A stretch of 64,000 nucleotides of DNA from positions 558,001 through 622,000 of the forward strand of contig CBDCZB010000005.1 in the NCBI GenBank assembly GCA_965224415.1. Direction: 5' to 3'. The DNA comes from DAOUJI01 sp965224415. Its GTDB lineage: Bacteria; Chloroflexota; Dehalococcoidia; Lucifugimonadales; JAGWBF01. The position numbers and the translations under genes are program-made. Positions 1 to 7,490 of this stretch are shown piece after piece (positions within the stretch are counted from its first letter, which is position 1; each line of letters opens with the position of its first letter). The notes beneath the pieces were generated by a model. That model was given only the letters and a program-made list of their open reading frames with translations. It was not told the DNA's origin and ran no database searches.

Positions 1-244
1 TGGCGGCGTTTTTGGTCCGCACGGAGCCGGACTCCAGCATAGTGAACCCCGCGCACATCCACATGACCAACGCCCCCCAGACGAGGAAAGCGAAGGTGTT
101 GAAGATGAAGACGGTTTCTTCCTCGACGCCGGCCGCGTGGGCTACCGCCGGCTTGAACAGGAAGAAAACGAGGGCCACAACTCCGCTCGCCGCCAAAATG
201 GCTGCCGGGCGGCGGTGTGAAAGGATGTGGACTAACGCCGTCAA
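1..244 (-). CDS. amt: Ammonium transporter (Amt family), 5' part only
   Basis: The minus strand translates to a hydrophobic leader followed by a segment reading LVWGALVMWMCAGFTMLESG and then SVRTKNA. This matches the first core helix of Amt/MEP channels, where G-x-LVMWMxAGFxMLExG-xVRTKN is conserved. Amt proteins conduct ammonium across the inner membrane. The gene leaves the window at base 1. I chose the TTG at 244-242 because an AGGAGA ribosome site lies 6 nt before it (251-256) and no ATG fits. An IS630 element sits 26 nt before the start codon, so the native promoter has been displaced. The family call is firm for so short a piece; the exact start is less so. Confidence 0.8.
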   Translation of the reverse strand, partial: MTALVHILSHRRPAAILAASGVVALVFFLFKPAVAHAAGVEEETVFIFNTFAFLVWGALVMWMCAGFTMLESGSVRTKNAA

Positions 245-250
245 AGGGAT

Positions 251-256
251 TCTCCT
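251..256 (-). promoter_or_regulatory. Ribosome binding site of amt
   Basis: The minus strand reads AGGAGA with a 6-nt spacer to the TTG codon of amt. It lies between the gene and the IS630 end at 271, so the insertion spared translation initiation and removed upstream DNA. Confidence 0.6.
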
Positions 257-270
257 ACCAGGGGACCCTA

Positions 271-1492
271 GTACTGAACCAAATCAGGATTGGCAGGGAT
301 AGAGGCGATGGAGTTTGCGTCTGGCGTCTTGGGCAGTGAACCGCCAGTTAATGGTAGCTCCTATCGCGTTCCGCTCTGACACGCAGGCGCTGACGGCTCT
401 TTCCAGGCTGTCCTCATCTCCGTTGCGTCCGCGCAGGCAGGCCCGGGCCAGCACGCTGAACTCGATCTCCGCCATATTCAGCCAGCTTCCGTGCTTGGGA
501 GTGTGGTGCAACTCCAGCCGCTTGGCGATGCGCCGGGCCTCGGCCGCCGGGAAAGTCTCGTAAAGCGAGGCCATCCGATGCGTGTTCAGATTGTCGAGAA
601 CCAGCCGAATCACCGGGACATCGGGGTAGGCCTCATCCACCAGCCACCGCATCTGCTGAGCGAAGTCCTGCATGGTGCGTTGCCGGGTTATCGCCACGTG
701 GCGCCAGCCCCGGCGAGGCTCACAGGTGAGGAACAGGTTGCGCGTCCCTCCCCGCTGGTATTCGTAGTCCTCACGCCTCGGCCTCCCAGGCTTTGCCGGC
801 AGCGGTTCCCTCACGTCGGCCAGCAACTGGGTGGAGGTCTCGTCAAAGCAGACCACCGGCCTCTGCGGATCGTAGGGCTCGGCGTAGAGATCCAGCACGT
901 CCTCCATGGCCGCCACGAACTCTCCACCTACCTTGGGGATGCACCATTGTTTCTTGAGCCACGGCTTGAGCGTGTTTTTTTTAGCCGCAGGCGGACCGTC
1001 TCGGGAGATAAAGACTCCACCAATCCCAACTCCACCACCTTGCCCGCCAGGGCCCGCATGGTCCAGTGGTCATGACCGTCGGGCACCGGGCTGCAGGCCA
1101 AGGCTATCAGGTGGGCCTCCACCCTTTCATCCACCTTTCTGGGCCGGTTGACCTGGTTATGGTGCCTCAGCACCTCGTCCAGTCCTTCCTCGGCATACCG
1201 CCGCTTGGTGCGGAACACGGTCCGCTCCGACACGTCCAGTGCGGTGGCCACCTGGGGGGCGGTCCAGCCCTCATCTATCTTGATCAGGATGCGGGCCCGG
1301 GTAATCGCCTGTGCGGAACTCCTCCCAGCCCTGATCATCTTCCTGAGCCGTCCCTTTTCCTGTGTTGCCAGCCGGACTCCGTACTTCTCCTGCACCATGA
1401 CCACCTCACATCCCACAACCCTTCGTCTATCCCCAAGGTAGCATCCTGTCTGGGCTCACGTACTAACTGACAATGCCAGATTGGCCGAATAC
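271..1492 (-). mobile_element. IS630-family insertion sequence, copy 1 (1222 bp)
   Basis: Ends were set by comparison with the second copy at 44993-46210: similarity stops at the same bases in both, and each copy is flanked by TA (here 269-270 and 1493-1494), the usual IS630 target duplication. The ends form an imperfect inverted repeat: one begins GTATTCGGCCAATC, the other GTACTGAACCAAAT. The element carries one transposase in two reading frames. Its transposase is transcribed toward amt, so read-through could now drive that gene. This copy keeps 4 nt missing from copy 2 and looks like the intact, autonomous version. Confidence 0.93.
284..1416 (-). CDS. IS630 transposase, two frames joined by -1 frameshift
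   Basis: The first frame (1416-928) has a helix-turn-helix region typical of IS630 transposases. The second (to 284) has the DDE catalytic core: CFDE, then VLDNLNTH, then HGSWLNMAEIEFS. They overlap at eight A residues (minus strand, 982-975). Slipping back one base there joins RLKK to NTLKPWLKKQWCIP and continues without a stop through GGEFVAAMEDVLDLY, which is the usual IS630 sequence. This is therefore programmed -1 frameshifting, not a broken gene. The start is the GTG at 1416 or the ATG at 1398. The enzyme cuts and pastes the element at TA dinucleotides. Confidence 0.88.
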
Positions 1493-1494
1493 TA

Positions 1495-1833
1495 GAAGGG
1501 GCGGCGGGACCGCCCGGCTCGGCATTGGCGCTTATTTTACCACCGCCTCGCGGCCTTGTCGTCAGATAAGCAACCTCGTTCAACTAGCCGATCCAGGGGC
1601 GTGGACTTTCCGTTCAGGTTCGGGGCGCAGCGACCACACGAAAAAGATTCCGCTTACACCGGTTGCCCACTAACGTAGGTGCACCTAGCTGCACTTGTGA
1701 TATATATTCCTGAATATATGAGAATAAAGAATGAAGGCGTCCAGGTTGGGACCATTCGCAAGGCGGTGTCAAACCTAAACCGGAGAGCTTCAAGAGTTTC
1801 GTTGCCCAGCTCCCAAGGGACGACTGAATATTC
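1495..1833. promoter_or_regulatory. Intergenic region upstream of the SulP gene
   Basis: No convincing gene is present. Before IS insertion this would have been the divergent control region between amt (minus) and the SulP gene (plus). It is AT-richer than its surroundings around 1700-1735 and holds two related palindromes, listed separately. I see no strong sigma-70 -35/-10 pair that I would defend. Confidence 0.5.
1702..1719. promoter_or_regulatory. Palindromic operator candidate 1
   Basis: ATATATTC-CT-GAATATAT is a perfect 8+8 inverted repeat with a 2-nt centre. A second site with the same ATATTC-NN-GAATAT core lies at 1828-1841. Two matched dyads in one upstream region suggest a dimeric repressor or activator acting on the SulP gene and perhaps on amt. 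The regulator is not identified. Confidence 0.45.
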
Positions 1834-1841
1834 ATGAATAT
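1828..1841. promoter_or_regulatory. Palindromic operator candidate 2, over the SulP start
   Basis: ATATTC-AT-GAATAT shares the half-sites of the dyad at 1702-1719. It covers the ATG at 1834. If it is a real operator, the true SulP start may be the ATG at 1864 instead. Confidence 0.4.
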
Positions 1842-3495
1842 AAGGCGACTACTGTCCGCGGGAATGCCCCGCCAAATCAATTATGGTCTCGCCGATCTGC
1901 GCGGTGATGTCTTCGGCGGTCTCACAGCGTCGGGCATAGCGTTGCCTGTAGCGATGGGCTACGGAGTGATATCGGGTCTGGGAGCAGCGGCAGGCCTATA
2001 TGGGGCCATAGCGGTCGGCATATTCGCGTCCATCGTTGGGGGAACTCGAGGACGGGTTTATGGCCCCAACATAGTGTTCACCATCCCTATGGCAGTAATC
2101 GTCGCAGAGTACTCCGACAGCCTCGCCGAGGCGGCGACTGTTGGGATATTAGCGGGCCTGATACAGATTGTTTTTGGTGTTTTGGGACTGGGACGGTACG
2201 CGTCATATATACCCTTTTCGCTGAGCTCAGGATACTTCACCGCCTTCGGAATTCTGCTCATGGTAAAGCAGAGCCTGTTGGCATTGGGAGCTTCCCCCAT
2301 GCGAGGCGGCGTGGTTGACACCATCCAAGCCTTGCCGGATGCGATTGCAGACCTGAATATTCATGCTCTGGCGCTGACGGTCATCTGCCTCGCTCTAGGA
2401 CTGTTGTGGCGGGGTCGCCTCCGTCGGCTGTGCCCGGCGCCCTTTGTAGCGCTGGCGGCGGGAATCTTGATCGGCGCGCTATGGCTTAAGAACGCTCCCA
2501 CCGTCGGCGAGATTCCGATGGGATTGCCGACCGTCGAACTGTCGGCCGTATCCCTGGATTTTTTCCTGCGGGTCTTGCAACCGGCGTTTGTCATGGCCTT
2601 GCTCGGTTCCGCGTCCACGTTGATCACCGCCCTGCGCCTGGACGCAATCACCGGTTCCCAAAACCGCCCGAACCGGGAAATGATTGCCCAGGGCATTGGC
2701 AACATCGCCGCCGGTTCAATTGGAGGACTGCCCGGTTCAGGGGGCTCGGGCAGCTTCGCCAACGCCTACAGCGGCGGACGGTCGCCGATAGCCGGACTGA
2801 CCGTTGCTGGGATGTTCCTGGCGGTTCTCCTTGTATTGGGACCTATAGCGGAACGACTTCCCTTTGCGGTTTTGGCAGCGGTCCTGATTGTAAATGCCTG
2901 GGGCATCATTGAGTGGCGTTTTGTCACCCACATTCATCGCGTCTCCAGGGGCTATGCCGTTGTAATGGTCCTGACCTGCTTCCTGGTTCTGTTCGTCGAC
3001 TTCGTGGCTGCGATAGTGATCGGACTTGTCGTCGCCGGATTGTTGGGCGCCCGCCGGCTCGAGAACCTGGAGGCGGGGGAGCTTATCTCCGTGCCGGTGT
3101 TGGACCGAGCAGTACTGGGAGCCGATTTCGACGACGATGCCGATCCTTTTCAAGCCCGCACGGGCCTCGTAGTCTTCCCGGAACGGGTCACCGTGGCGTC
3201 TGGGCGGGAGGTCAGCCGTATCGTACGGCCTGACATCAGAGGTCACCAGATTGTGGTTTTCGATATGTCCCGAACTGTTTACCTGGACGATTCCGCCTCC
3301 GTGATCATCGGAGAGCTGGTCCAGATCGCAATGGCCCAACGGTCAAGGACGTTCATTATCGCGGGTCTGACTGACAGTGTCGCAAATACCCTTCATTCGA
3401 TGGGGCTGTTGGACCGGGTGCCGAACGAACACTTCGCCGTAGACATGGAGGAAGCGATGCAAATCGTTCGGCCCATGCTGCGCGAACAGGAGTGA
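1834..3495 (+). CDS. SulP-family anion transporter with STAS domain
   Basis: The 553-residue product is a SulP (SLC26-type) inner-membrane transporter. After a short cytoplasmic leader, LRGDVFGGLTASGIALPVAMGYGV matches the start of the SulP core, followed by about ten further hydrophobic segments to residue ~410. The C-terminal ~110 residues form a STAS domain, with a strand reading VVFDMSRTVYLDDSA. Family members carry sulfate, bicarbonate or other anions; the substrate cannot be read from sequence. Length is normal. It stands alone on the plus strand. Starts at 1834 or 1864 are both possible because a palindrome overlaps the first ATG. Its position near a possible thiocyanate hydrolase makes a sulfur-anion substrate an open idea only. 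Confidence 0.9.
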   Translation: MNIRRLLSAGMPRQINYGLADLRGDVFGGLTASGIALPVAMGYGVISGLGAAAGLYGAIAVGIFASIVGGTRGRVYGPNIVFTIPMAVIVAEYSDSLAEAATVGILAGLIQIVFGVLGLGRYASYIPFSLSSGYFTAFGILLMVKQSLLALGASPMRGGVVDTIQALPDAIADLNIHALALTVICLALGLLWRGRLRRLCPAPFVALAAGILIGALWLKNAPTVGEIPMGLPTVELSAVSLDFFLRVLQPAFVMALLGSASTLITALRLDAITGSQNRPNREMIAQGIGNIAAGSIGGLPGSGGSGSFANAYSGGRSPIAGLTVAGMFLAVLLVLGPIAERLPFAVLAAVLIVNAWGIIEWRFVTHIHRVSRGYAVVMVLTCFLVLFVDFVAAIVIGLVVAGLLGARRLENLEAGELISVPVLDRAVLGADFDDDADPFQARTGLVVFPERVTVASGREVSRIVRPDIRGHQIVVFDMSRTVYLDDSASVIIGELVQIAMAQRSRTFIIAGLTDSVANTLHSMGLLDRVPNEHFAVDMEEAMQIVRPMLREQE

Positions 3496-3584
3496 CCTAA
3501 CCCGGACGCTCCCCGTTCGCTCCGAGGCTGTCGAGCCGGCCCTGGTTGATGGCCCTAGAAGCCCATGAAGCAGTCAGCGGTGCG

Positions 3585-4234
3585 TCAGTAGATATGGCCC
3601 TGCATCGAGGCTACAACCGCAGTCTCGATGTCGTCGATGGCCTGGGACATGGCCTGCCCTATGAGGTCCAGCCTGCGCACCTGCTGGATGCGGCTGGCGG
3701 CCTGCTCAAGCTCTCTCTTGGACAGCAGTTCGTTGAATATGCCGCACGCGTCGGCCAGGCAGATAATCATAATGTCGCGGGGATCGGGAATCTCGTCGCT
3801 GAACAGAGTTCCCATTATGCGCAGCTTCACCTCGCGCTCGGCCTTGCCGTCGATGGCCGGGTAGCGTCTGGACCGGAACACCCACAGGAAGCGGTCTTCC
3901 TGGCGTTCCAGGATGCCGACGGACACCAGCCGTGCAAGCGCCTCCTCCCGTATCTCCGGGGCGCTCTTCGCAGTGCGTTCCACCCAGTAGCGGGTGTCGC
4001 CCTTCTCCCCGGCTTCTATGTCGGCCAGCGCGGCGTCCAGGAGGCTGTCGCCGGTGGGTGTGGGGTCGACCAGGATCAGATGTTCCAAGTCTGTGTCGAT
4101 GCGGTTCTCCATCGCCAAGTCATCAACACGCCGCCGGCTATTGCGTAGTCCAGCGACCAGCTGGGCACGTGTACGAATCTTCCGTCCTCGTCGCGGAGCA
4201 GGAGCAGGATGATTTCTTCAACGAATCTCAGCAT
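3585..4234 (-). pseudogene. GPP34-family (Golgi phosphoprotein 3-like) protein, frameshifted
   Basis: The minus strand from the ATG at 4234 reads MLRFVEEIILLLLRDEDGRF, then SLDYAIAGGVLM, the normal GPP34 N-terminus, before losing frame. The rest runs from about 4118 to 3585 and contains ENRIDTDLEHLILVDPTPTG, LLDAALADI and IPDPRDIMIICLADACGIF, also GPP34-like. Restoring one G after the GTTGATG (near 4120) rejoins them as GGVLMDLAMENRID, giving 216 residues. Eukaryotic relatives bind PI4P on Golgi membranes; bacterial roles are unclear. There are no other stops, so this is either a sequencing indel or a very young pseudogene. Confidence 0.8.
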
Positions 4235-4486
4235 GACGCTCGTCCCCTTCCCCAAACAGGCTCACTCTACTGGTTTCTCTGGTGTATGGTGGCTCTAGGG
4301 TATTTAAGAATAGTATATCTTGGCGCCCGATGTAAGCCTAGCCTACGCAAAAAGCTGACTTGAACGCATTCGTTCATACGTCCATCCAGCGCTCCTGAAT
4401 CGCCGCTAAAAGGTTTCGGACGTCGGCAGCAGAGATTACAGTGAACGCGGTCCCCTTGCCGGGGTAAAATTATCTGCGAAAGAACC

Positions 4487-4906
4487 ATGTCCCACACTTT
4501 CCCGATTTTGACGGTTTGCACGGTACTTTTCGCCCTGCGTGTGCTTGGTCAGGCGGTGGTCGTGGCCCGCGCTCCCCAGTGGCTCCCGTCCAATGAGCAC
4601 TGGTACTCAGGCCTCATGACTTACAAGTATCTGTTGCCGTCGCAGTTGGCGCTTCTGGCCTTCATGGTCGTGATAACGGTGGACATCCACAGGGACGAGG
4701 GACCGTTCGCCGCGGACTGGTGGGCCGGAGCTGGACCGTACCTGGCGGTCTTGTCGTGGATATATTTTGGGTCAATGGTTGTGCGTTACGTACTGACGAT
4801 GGCGCTGCGCCCAGAGTTGAGGTGGTTCCGGCGCACGATTCCGATATGGCTTCACATGGTCCTGGCAGTCGCGCTATGGGCTTTCGCAGATTATCACTGG
4901 GAGTGA
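4487..4906 (+). CDS. Small multi-pass membrane protein, unknown function
   Basis: The 139-residue product has four predicted hydrophobic helices (about residues 5-27, 48-67, 82-104 and 118-137), with tryptophans and aromatic residues at the helix ends. I do not recognise a family. Its 3' end overlaps the convergent flavin oxidoreductase gene by 13 nt (4894-4906). The ATG at 4487 follows a GCGAAAGAACC stretch with only a weak ribosome site. Clean hydrophobic periodicity supports it as a real gene. Confidence 0.65.
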   Translation: MSHTFPILTVCTVLFALRVLGQAVVVARAPQWLPSNEHWYSGLMTYKYLLPSQLALLAFMVVITVDIHRDEGPFAADWWAGAGPYLAVLSWIYFGSMVVRYVLTMALRPELRWFRRTIPIWLHMVLAVALWAFADYHWE

Positions 4907-6015
4907 CTATGTGCGATAAGCCGTGCTATCCGCTTGGCGTCGATGCGGATATTGTAAAGGCCTCCTCGCCCATCGTAGTTGTGGCCGACGAAATATAGGT
5001 CCGGATGGTCCGCGCTCCGCACCCTGTCCAGGCGGCGGGCGAACCCACATCCGTCCCTGGCGTCATAGTCGCCCATCCATTCGGTCGAGGCACGATACCC
5101 GGTTGCCAGCATCACTGTGTCGCCGACCCATTCGGTTCCGTCCGTGAAGCGGACGCCGTTTTCGCTAAATTCGGCCACGCCGGGCATCAGGCGCACCCGC
5201 CCAGCATCGATATGGTCCACTATAGCTCGACCTATCACTGGAACGTCCTGGCAGCTGCCGAATCCTCCCTTCCTCGGCAAAGCGGGAGGGCTGCGCTTCA
5301 GAAGACTGCCGATAAGGCCGCTCCCACGTACAATCCGCCTCTGCATGGGTCCCGGAAGCCAGGACATCGACCAGCCCAAGTATTGGGACGGGATGCCTGC
5401 GATGCTTCTTGGGATGACGTTGGCTCCCGACCGCACGGACAGCGCAACTTTCATCCCTGCGTTGGCGAGTTCCGAGGCTATCTCGGCCGCAGAGTTCCCA
5501 ATTCCGACCACCAATATCGATTGCCCCATGCGCTCTTCGGGCCGCCTGTACTCCGTGCTGTGGAATATTAGCCCGGTATAGGATGACTCCCCGGGGAAGT
5601 CGGGCGCCACCGCCGAGGACATGATTCCCGTTGCAATCACTATGGCCCCGGACTGGTACCCGCCGGAGGAGGTTTCGACCGTCCAACCCCCGTTTTCCAG
5701 CTGTAGTCCCGTCGCTTCAACACCAGTCCGTATGGGCAGTTGGAACCTATCTACGTAGCTCTCAAGGTAGGAGGTGAACTCTGACCGAGTGGGAAACAGG
5801 GATGTCCCTGCCGGGAACGGCATTCCGGGCAGTGAGCTGAGGTGTTTGCCGGTGTGCAGCCTCAGGCTGTCGTAGACGTGTCCCCACATCCACCCGGCAT
5901 GGTCGCCCCGTTCAAGGACTACGTTGGGAATGCGCCTCGAGGTCAGTTGCTGAGAGACTGCCAGCCCGCCCGGCCCTCCGCCCACAATCACGACATCGAA
6001 GCGAGCATATGACAT
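4894..6015 (-). CDS. FAD/NAD(P)-dependent flavin monooxygenase-like oxidoreductase
   Basis: The 373-residue product has two Rossmann folds: an FAD site near the N-terminus (VVIVGGGPGGLAVSQQL) and an NAD(P)H site near residue 170 (ILVVGIGNSAAEIASELA). Between them lies FHSTEYRRP, which resembles the FxGxxxH-type fingerprint of flavin-containing monooxygenases. Near the C-terminus, MLATGYRAS and LYFVGHNYDGRGGLYNI are the second FAD-contact regions. The substrate is unknown; CzcO/YUCCA-like enzymes oxidise soft nucleophiles or carbonyls. It is the last gene of the minus-strand run with the nitrile hydratase-like genes (110-nt gap), so shared function is likely but not shown. Confidence 0.82.
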   Translation of the reverse strand: MSYARFDVVIVGGGPGGLAVSQQLTSRRIPNVVLERGDHAGWMWGHVYDSLRLHTGKHLSSLPGMPFPAGTSLFPTRSEFTSYLESYVDRFQLPIRTGVEATGLQLENGGWTVETSSGGYQSGAIVIATGIMSSAVAPDFPGESSYTGLIFHSTEYRRPEERMGQSILVVGIGNSAAEIASELANAGMKVALSVRSGANVIPRSIAGIPSQYLGWSMSWLPGPMQRRIVRGSGLIGSLLKRSPPALPRKGGFGSCQDVPVIGRAIVDHIDAGRVRLMPGVAEFSENGVRFTDGTEWVGDTVMLATGYRASTEWMGDYDARDGCGFARRLDRVRSADHPDLYFVGHNYDGRGGLYNIRIDAKRIARLIAHSHSQ

Positions 6016-6125
6016 TTGGTTCAGATCACCTCACTCGCCTTCCATGCCTCGGCCAGCAGTCGCCCCGTCTGTGATGCCCCGACCCGGGTCCCTCGTTCCA
6101 GTGCGACAGCGAGGTTGCTTTCCTG

Positions 6126-6776
6126 CTATGAGGGTTTGACGACCGGTGAATTGGCGACGCCAACCCCGATCAAGCTGTCGCGGGTGATGAGCTCGACGAG
6201 GTGCTCCTCGCTCATCCCGTCGGTCCCTTCGGGGCGTAGAGGGAGGACCAGATACCGGAAGTCCGCAGCGCTGTCGACTACGCGGACCTCTACGTCGTCT
6301 CCCACCTCAAGGCCGAACTCGCGTATGACCCCGCGAGGGTCGACAACGGCCCGTGATCTATAGGCAAAGCTTTTATACCAATCCGGTGGAAGTCCAAGCA
6401 GGGAAGTCGGATAGCAGGAACATAGGGTGCACACTACCAGGTGGTGCACCTTTTCGGTGTTTTCGAGTACACCAAGCTTCGCGCTGCCCACGAGCGGGTA
6501 TCCCAACTCAGCCAGGGCCGTCTCTGGGTCTTCAAGAAGACGACGCTTGAATGCTGGGTCCACCCATGCGTGAGCCACAACCCTGGCACCGTCCACCGGC
6601 GACCTGGCCGCCACTACGTCGATAAGCCTCCGGACATCGTCCTGGTCGATCACGCCCTTCTCTGCGAGGAGTTCCTCCATCGCCAGCGCGCGACGGGCGC
6701 GGTCCCCAAGCTCGATGTCCTCCTCCATTCCAGGGTGTTCGTGGTCTTCGTGGTCGTGATGTTCATCAGCGCTCAT
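6126..6776 (-). CDS. Nitrile hydratase alpha / thiocyanate hydrolase gamma-type subunit
   Basis: The 216-residue product carries the metal claw VCTLCSCYP near residue 112. This is the cobalt-type signature: three cysteines, two of which become sulfinic/sulfenic acids. LGLPPDWYKSFAYRSRAVVDPRGVIREFGL follows in blocks as in all family members. The histidine-rich N-terminus (HHDHEDHEH) is unusual and could chelate metal. In nitrile hydratase this subunit hydrates R-CN to an amide; in thiocyanate hydrolase it turns SCN- into carbonyl sulfide and ammonia. The start overlaps the stop of the preceding subunit gene by 4 nt, so translation is coupled. The split of the partner subunit favours the thiocyanate hydrolase-type layout. 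Confidence 0.9.
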   Translation of the reverse strand: MSADEHHDHEDHEHPGMEEDIELGDRARRALAMEELLAEKGVIDQDDVRRLIDVVAARSPVDGARVVAHAWVDPAFKRRLLEDPETALAELGYPLVGSAKLGVLENTEKVHHLVVCTLCSCYPTSLLGLPPDWYKSFAYRSRAVVDPRGVIREFGLEVGDDVEVRVVDSAADFRYLVLPLRPEGTDGMSEEHLVELITRDSLIGVGVANSPVVKPS

Positions 6777-7087
6777 GCCTCACCTCCGTGGCAGGCCGGA
6801 TCGTGGGCCGGCTCCAGCCATTGTTCATAGATATCGATAAGCAGGCTGTCGCTTGTCGGCCCGCTATATCGCTCTCCCCAGATAGCTCTCATGTCAAACT
6901 CGACCAGGTATAGGGCCTGTTCCGGGAGCCCGGTTCCGCCGTAGGCCCGCGATTCGGGGTCAAGGAAAGTTCCGGACAGAGCCTTCACCCGTCCCAACTT
7001 GCCCTTGACGTAGCCGGGGGTCCTGTGATGGGTGTCGACAACCGTCGGCAGTACCCTGATAGAGTCTCCGGGACGGAACTGGGCCAT
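6773..7087 (-). CDS. Nitrile hydratase beta C-terminal half / thiocyanate hydrolase alpha-type subunit
   Basis: The 104-residue product is the SH3-like barrel that forms the second half of nitrile hydratase beta. Diagnostic stretches are FRPGDSIRVLP, HHRTPGYVKGKLGRV and YLVEFDMRAIWGE. It packs on the metal-binding subunit and shapes the active site. It is a free-standing gene here, as in thiocyanate hydrolase, where beta is split in two. It starts 1 nt after the stop of the N-terminal half gene and overlaps the metal subunit gene by 4 nt. Confidence 0.88.
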   Translation of the reverse strand: MAQFRPGDSIRVLPTVVDTHHRTPGYVKGKLGRVKALSGTFLDPESRAYGGTGLPEQALYLVEFDMRAIWGERYSGPTSDSLLIDIYEQWLEPAHDPACHGGEA

Positions 7088-7088
7088 C

Positions 7089-7391
7089 TCAGCCCCACTT
7101 GTCCTTGAGAGAGGCAGATCGGCTTTCGATCTCCTCGGGCGTGATCAACTCCTTCTCCACCAGGAGAAGCTCCAAGGATGCCGCCCATCGTTCGTAGTAG
7201 GTCAGGCTCTCATATTCATCCTCAGGGATCGCCTCGATGCCGCGCCGCAGTTCGTCGGTGTTTATCAATCGTTTCTCTCTCAGGACGCCAACCAGTGCGT
7301 ATATCCTCCGCTCCCAGTCCATCAGAGTGTGATCCGACTGGTTAATAGGGTCGTCACACTGTCTTCCGCCCATGTCATGTACAGCACTCAT
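7089..7391 (-). CDS. Nitrile hydratase beta N-terminal half / thiocyanate hydrolase beta-type subunit
   Basis: The 100-residue product matches the helical N-terminal half of nitrile hydratase beta: VHDMGGRQ, then WERRIYALV, then YYERWAASLELLLVEKELITPEE. It heads the three-gene set in the order N-half, C-half, metal subunit. That is the order known for scnB-scnA-scnC of thiobacilli and also of some split nitrile hydratases. It lies 99 nt after the monooxygenase gene, within the same transcription unit by orientation. No accessory activator gene is obvious nearby. Confidence 0.87.
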   Translation of the reverse strand: MSAVHDMGGRQCDDPINQSDHTLMDWERRIYALVGVLREKRLINTDELRRGIEAIPEDEYESLTYYERWAASLELLLVEKELITPEEIESRSASLKDKWG

Positions 7392-7490
7392 GATTCAACT
7401 CCGTTCTTCACCGGGAGGACATTAGGCCCTTCAGAAAGGCGGGGCCATCTCCCAGCTAATAGTGCCATGCTTGGGTCTAGCCCACAGGGG

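Noticed and set aside
12..302. A 96-codon plus-strand frame at the window start
   Set aside because: The opposite strand encodes the conserved Amt helix, and the frame crosses the IS630 boundary.
284..1416. Copy 1 transposase as a pseudogene
   Set aside because: Both copies share the A8 junction, and the -1 frame restores a canonical IS630 protein, so programmed frameshifting is the better reading.
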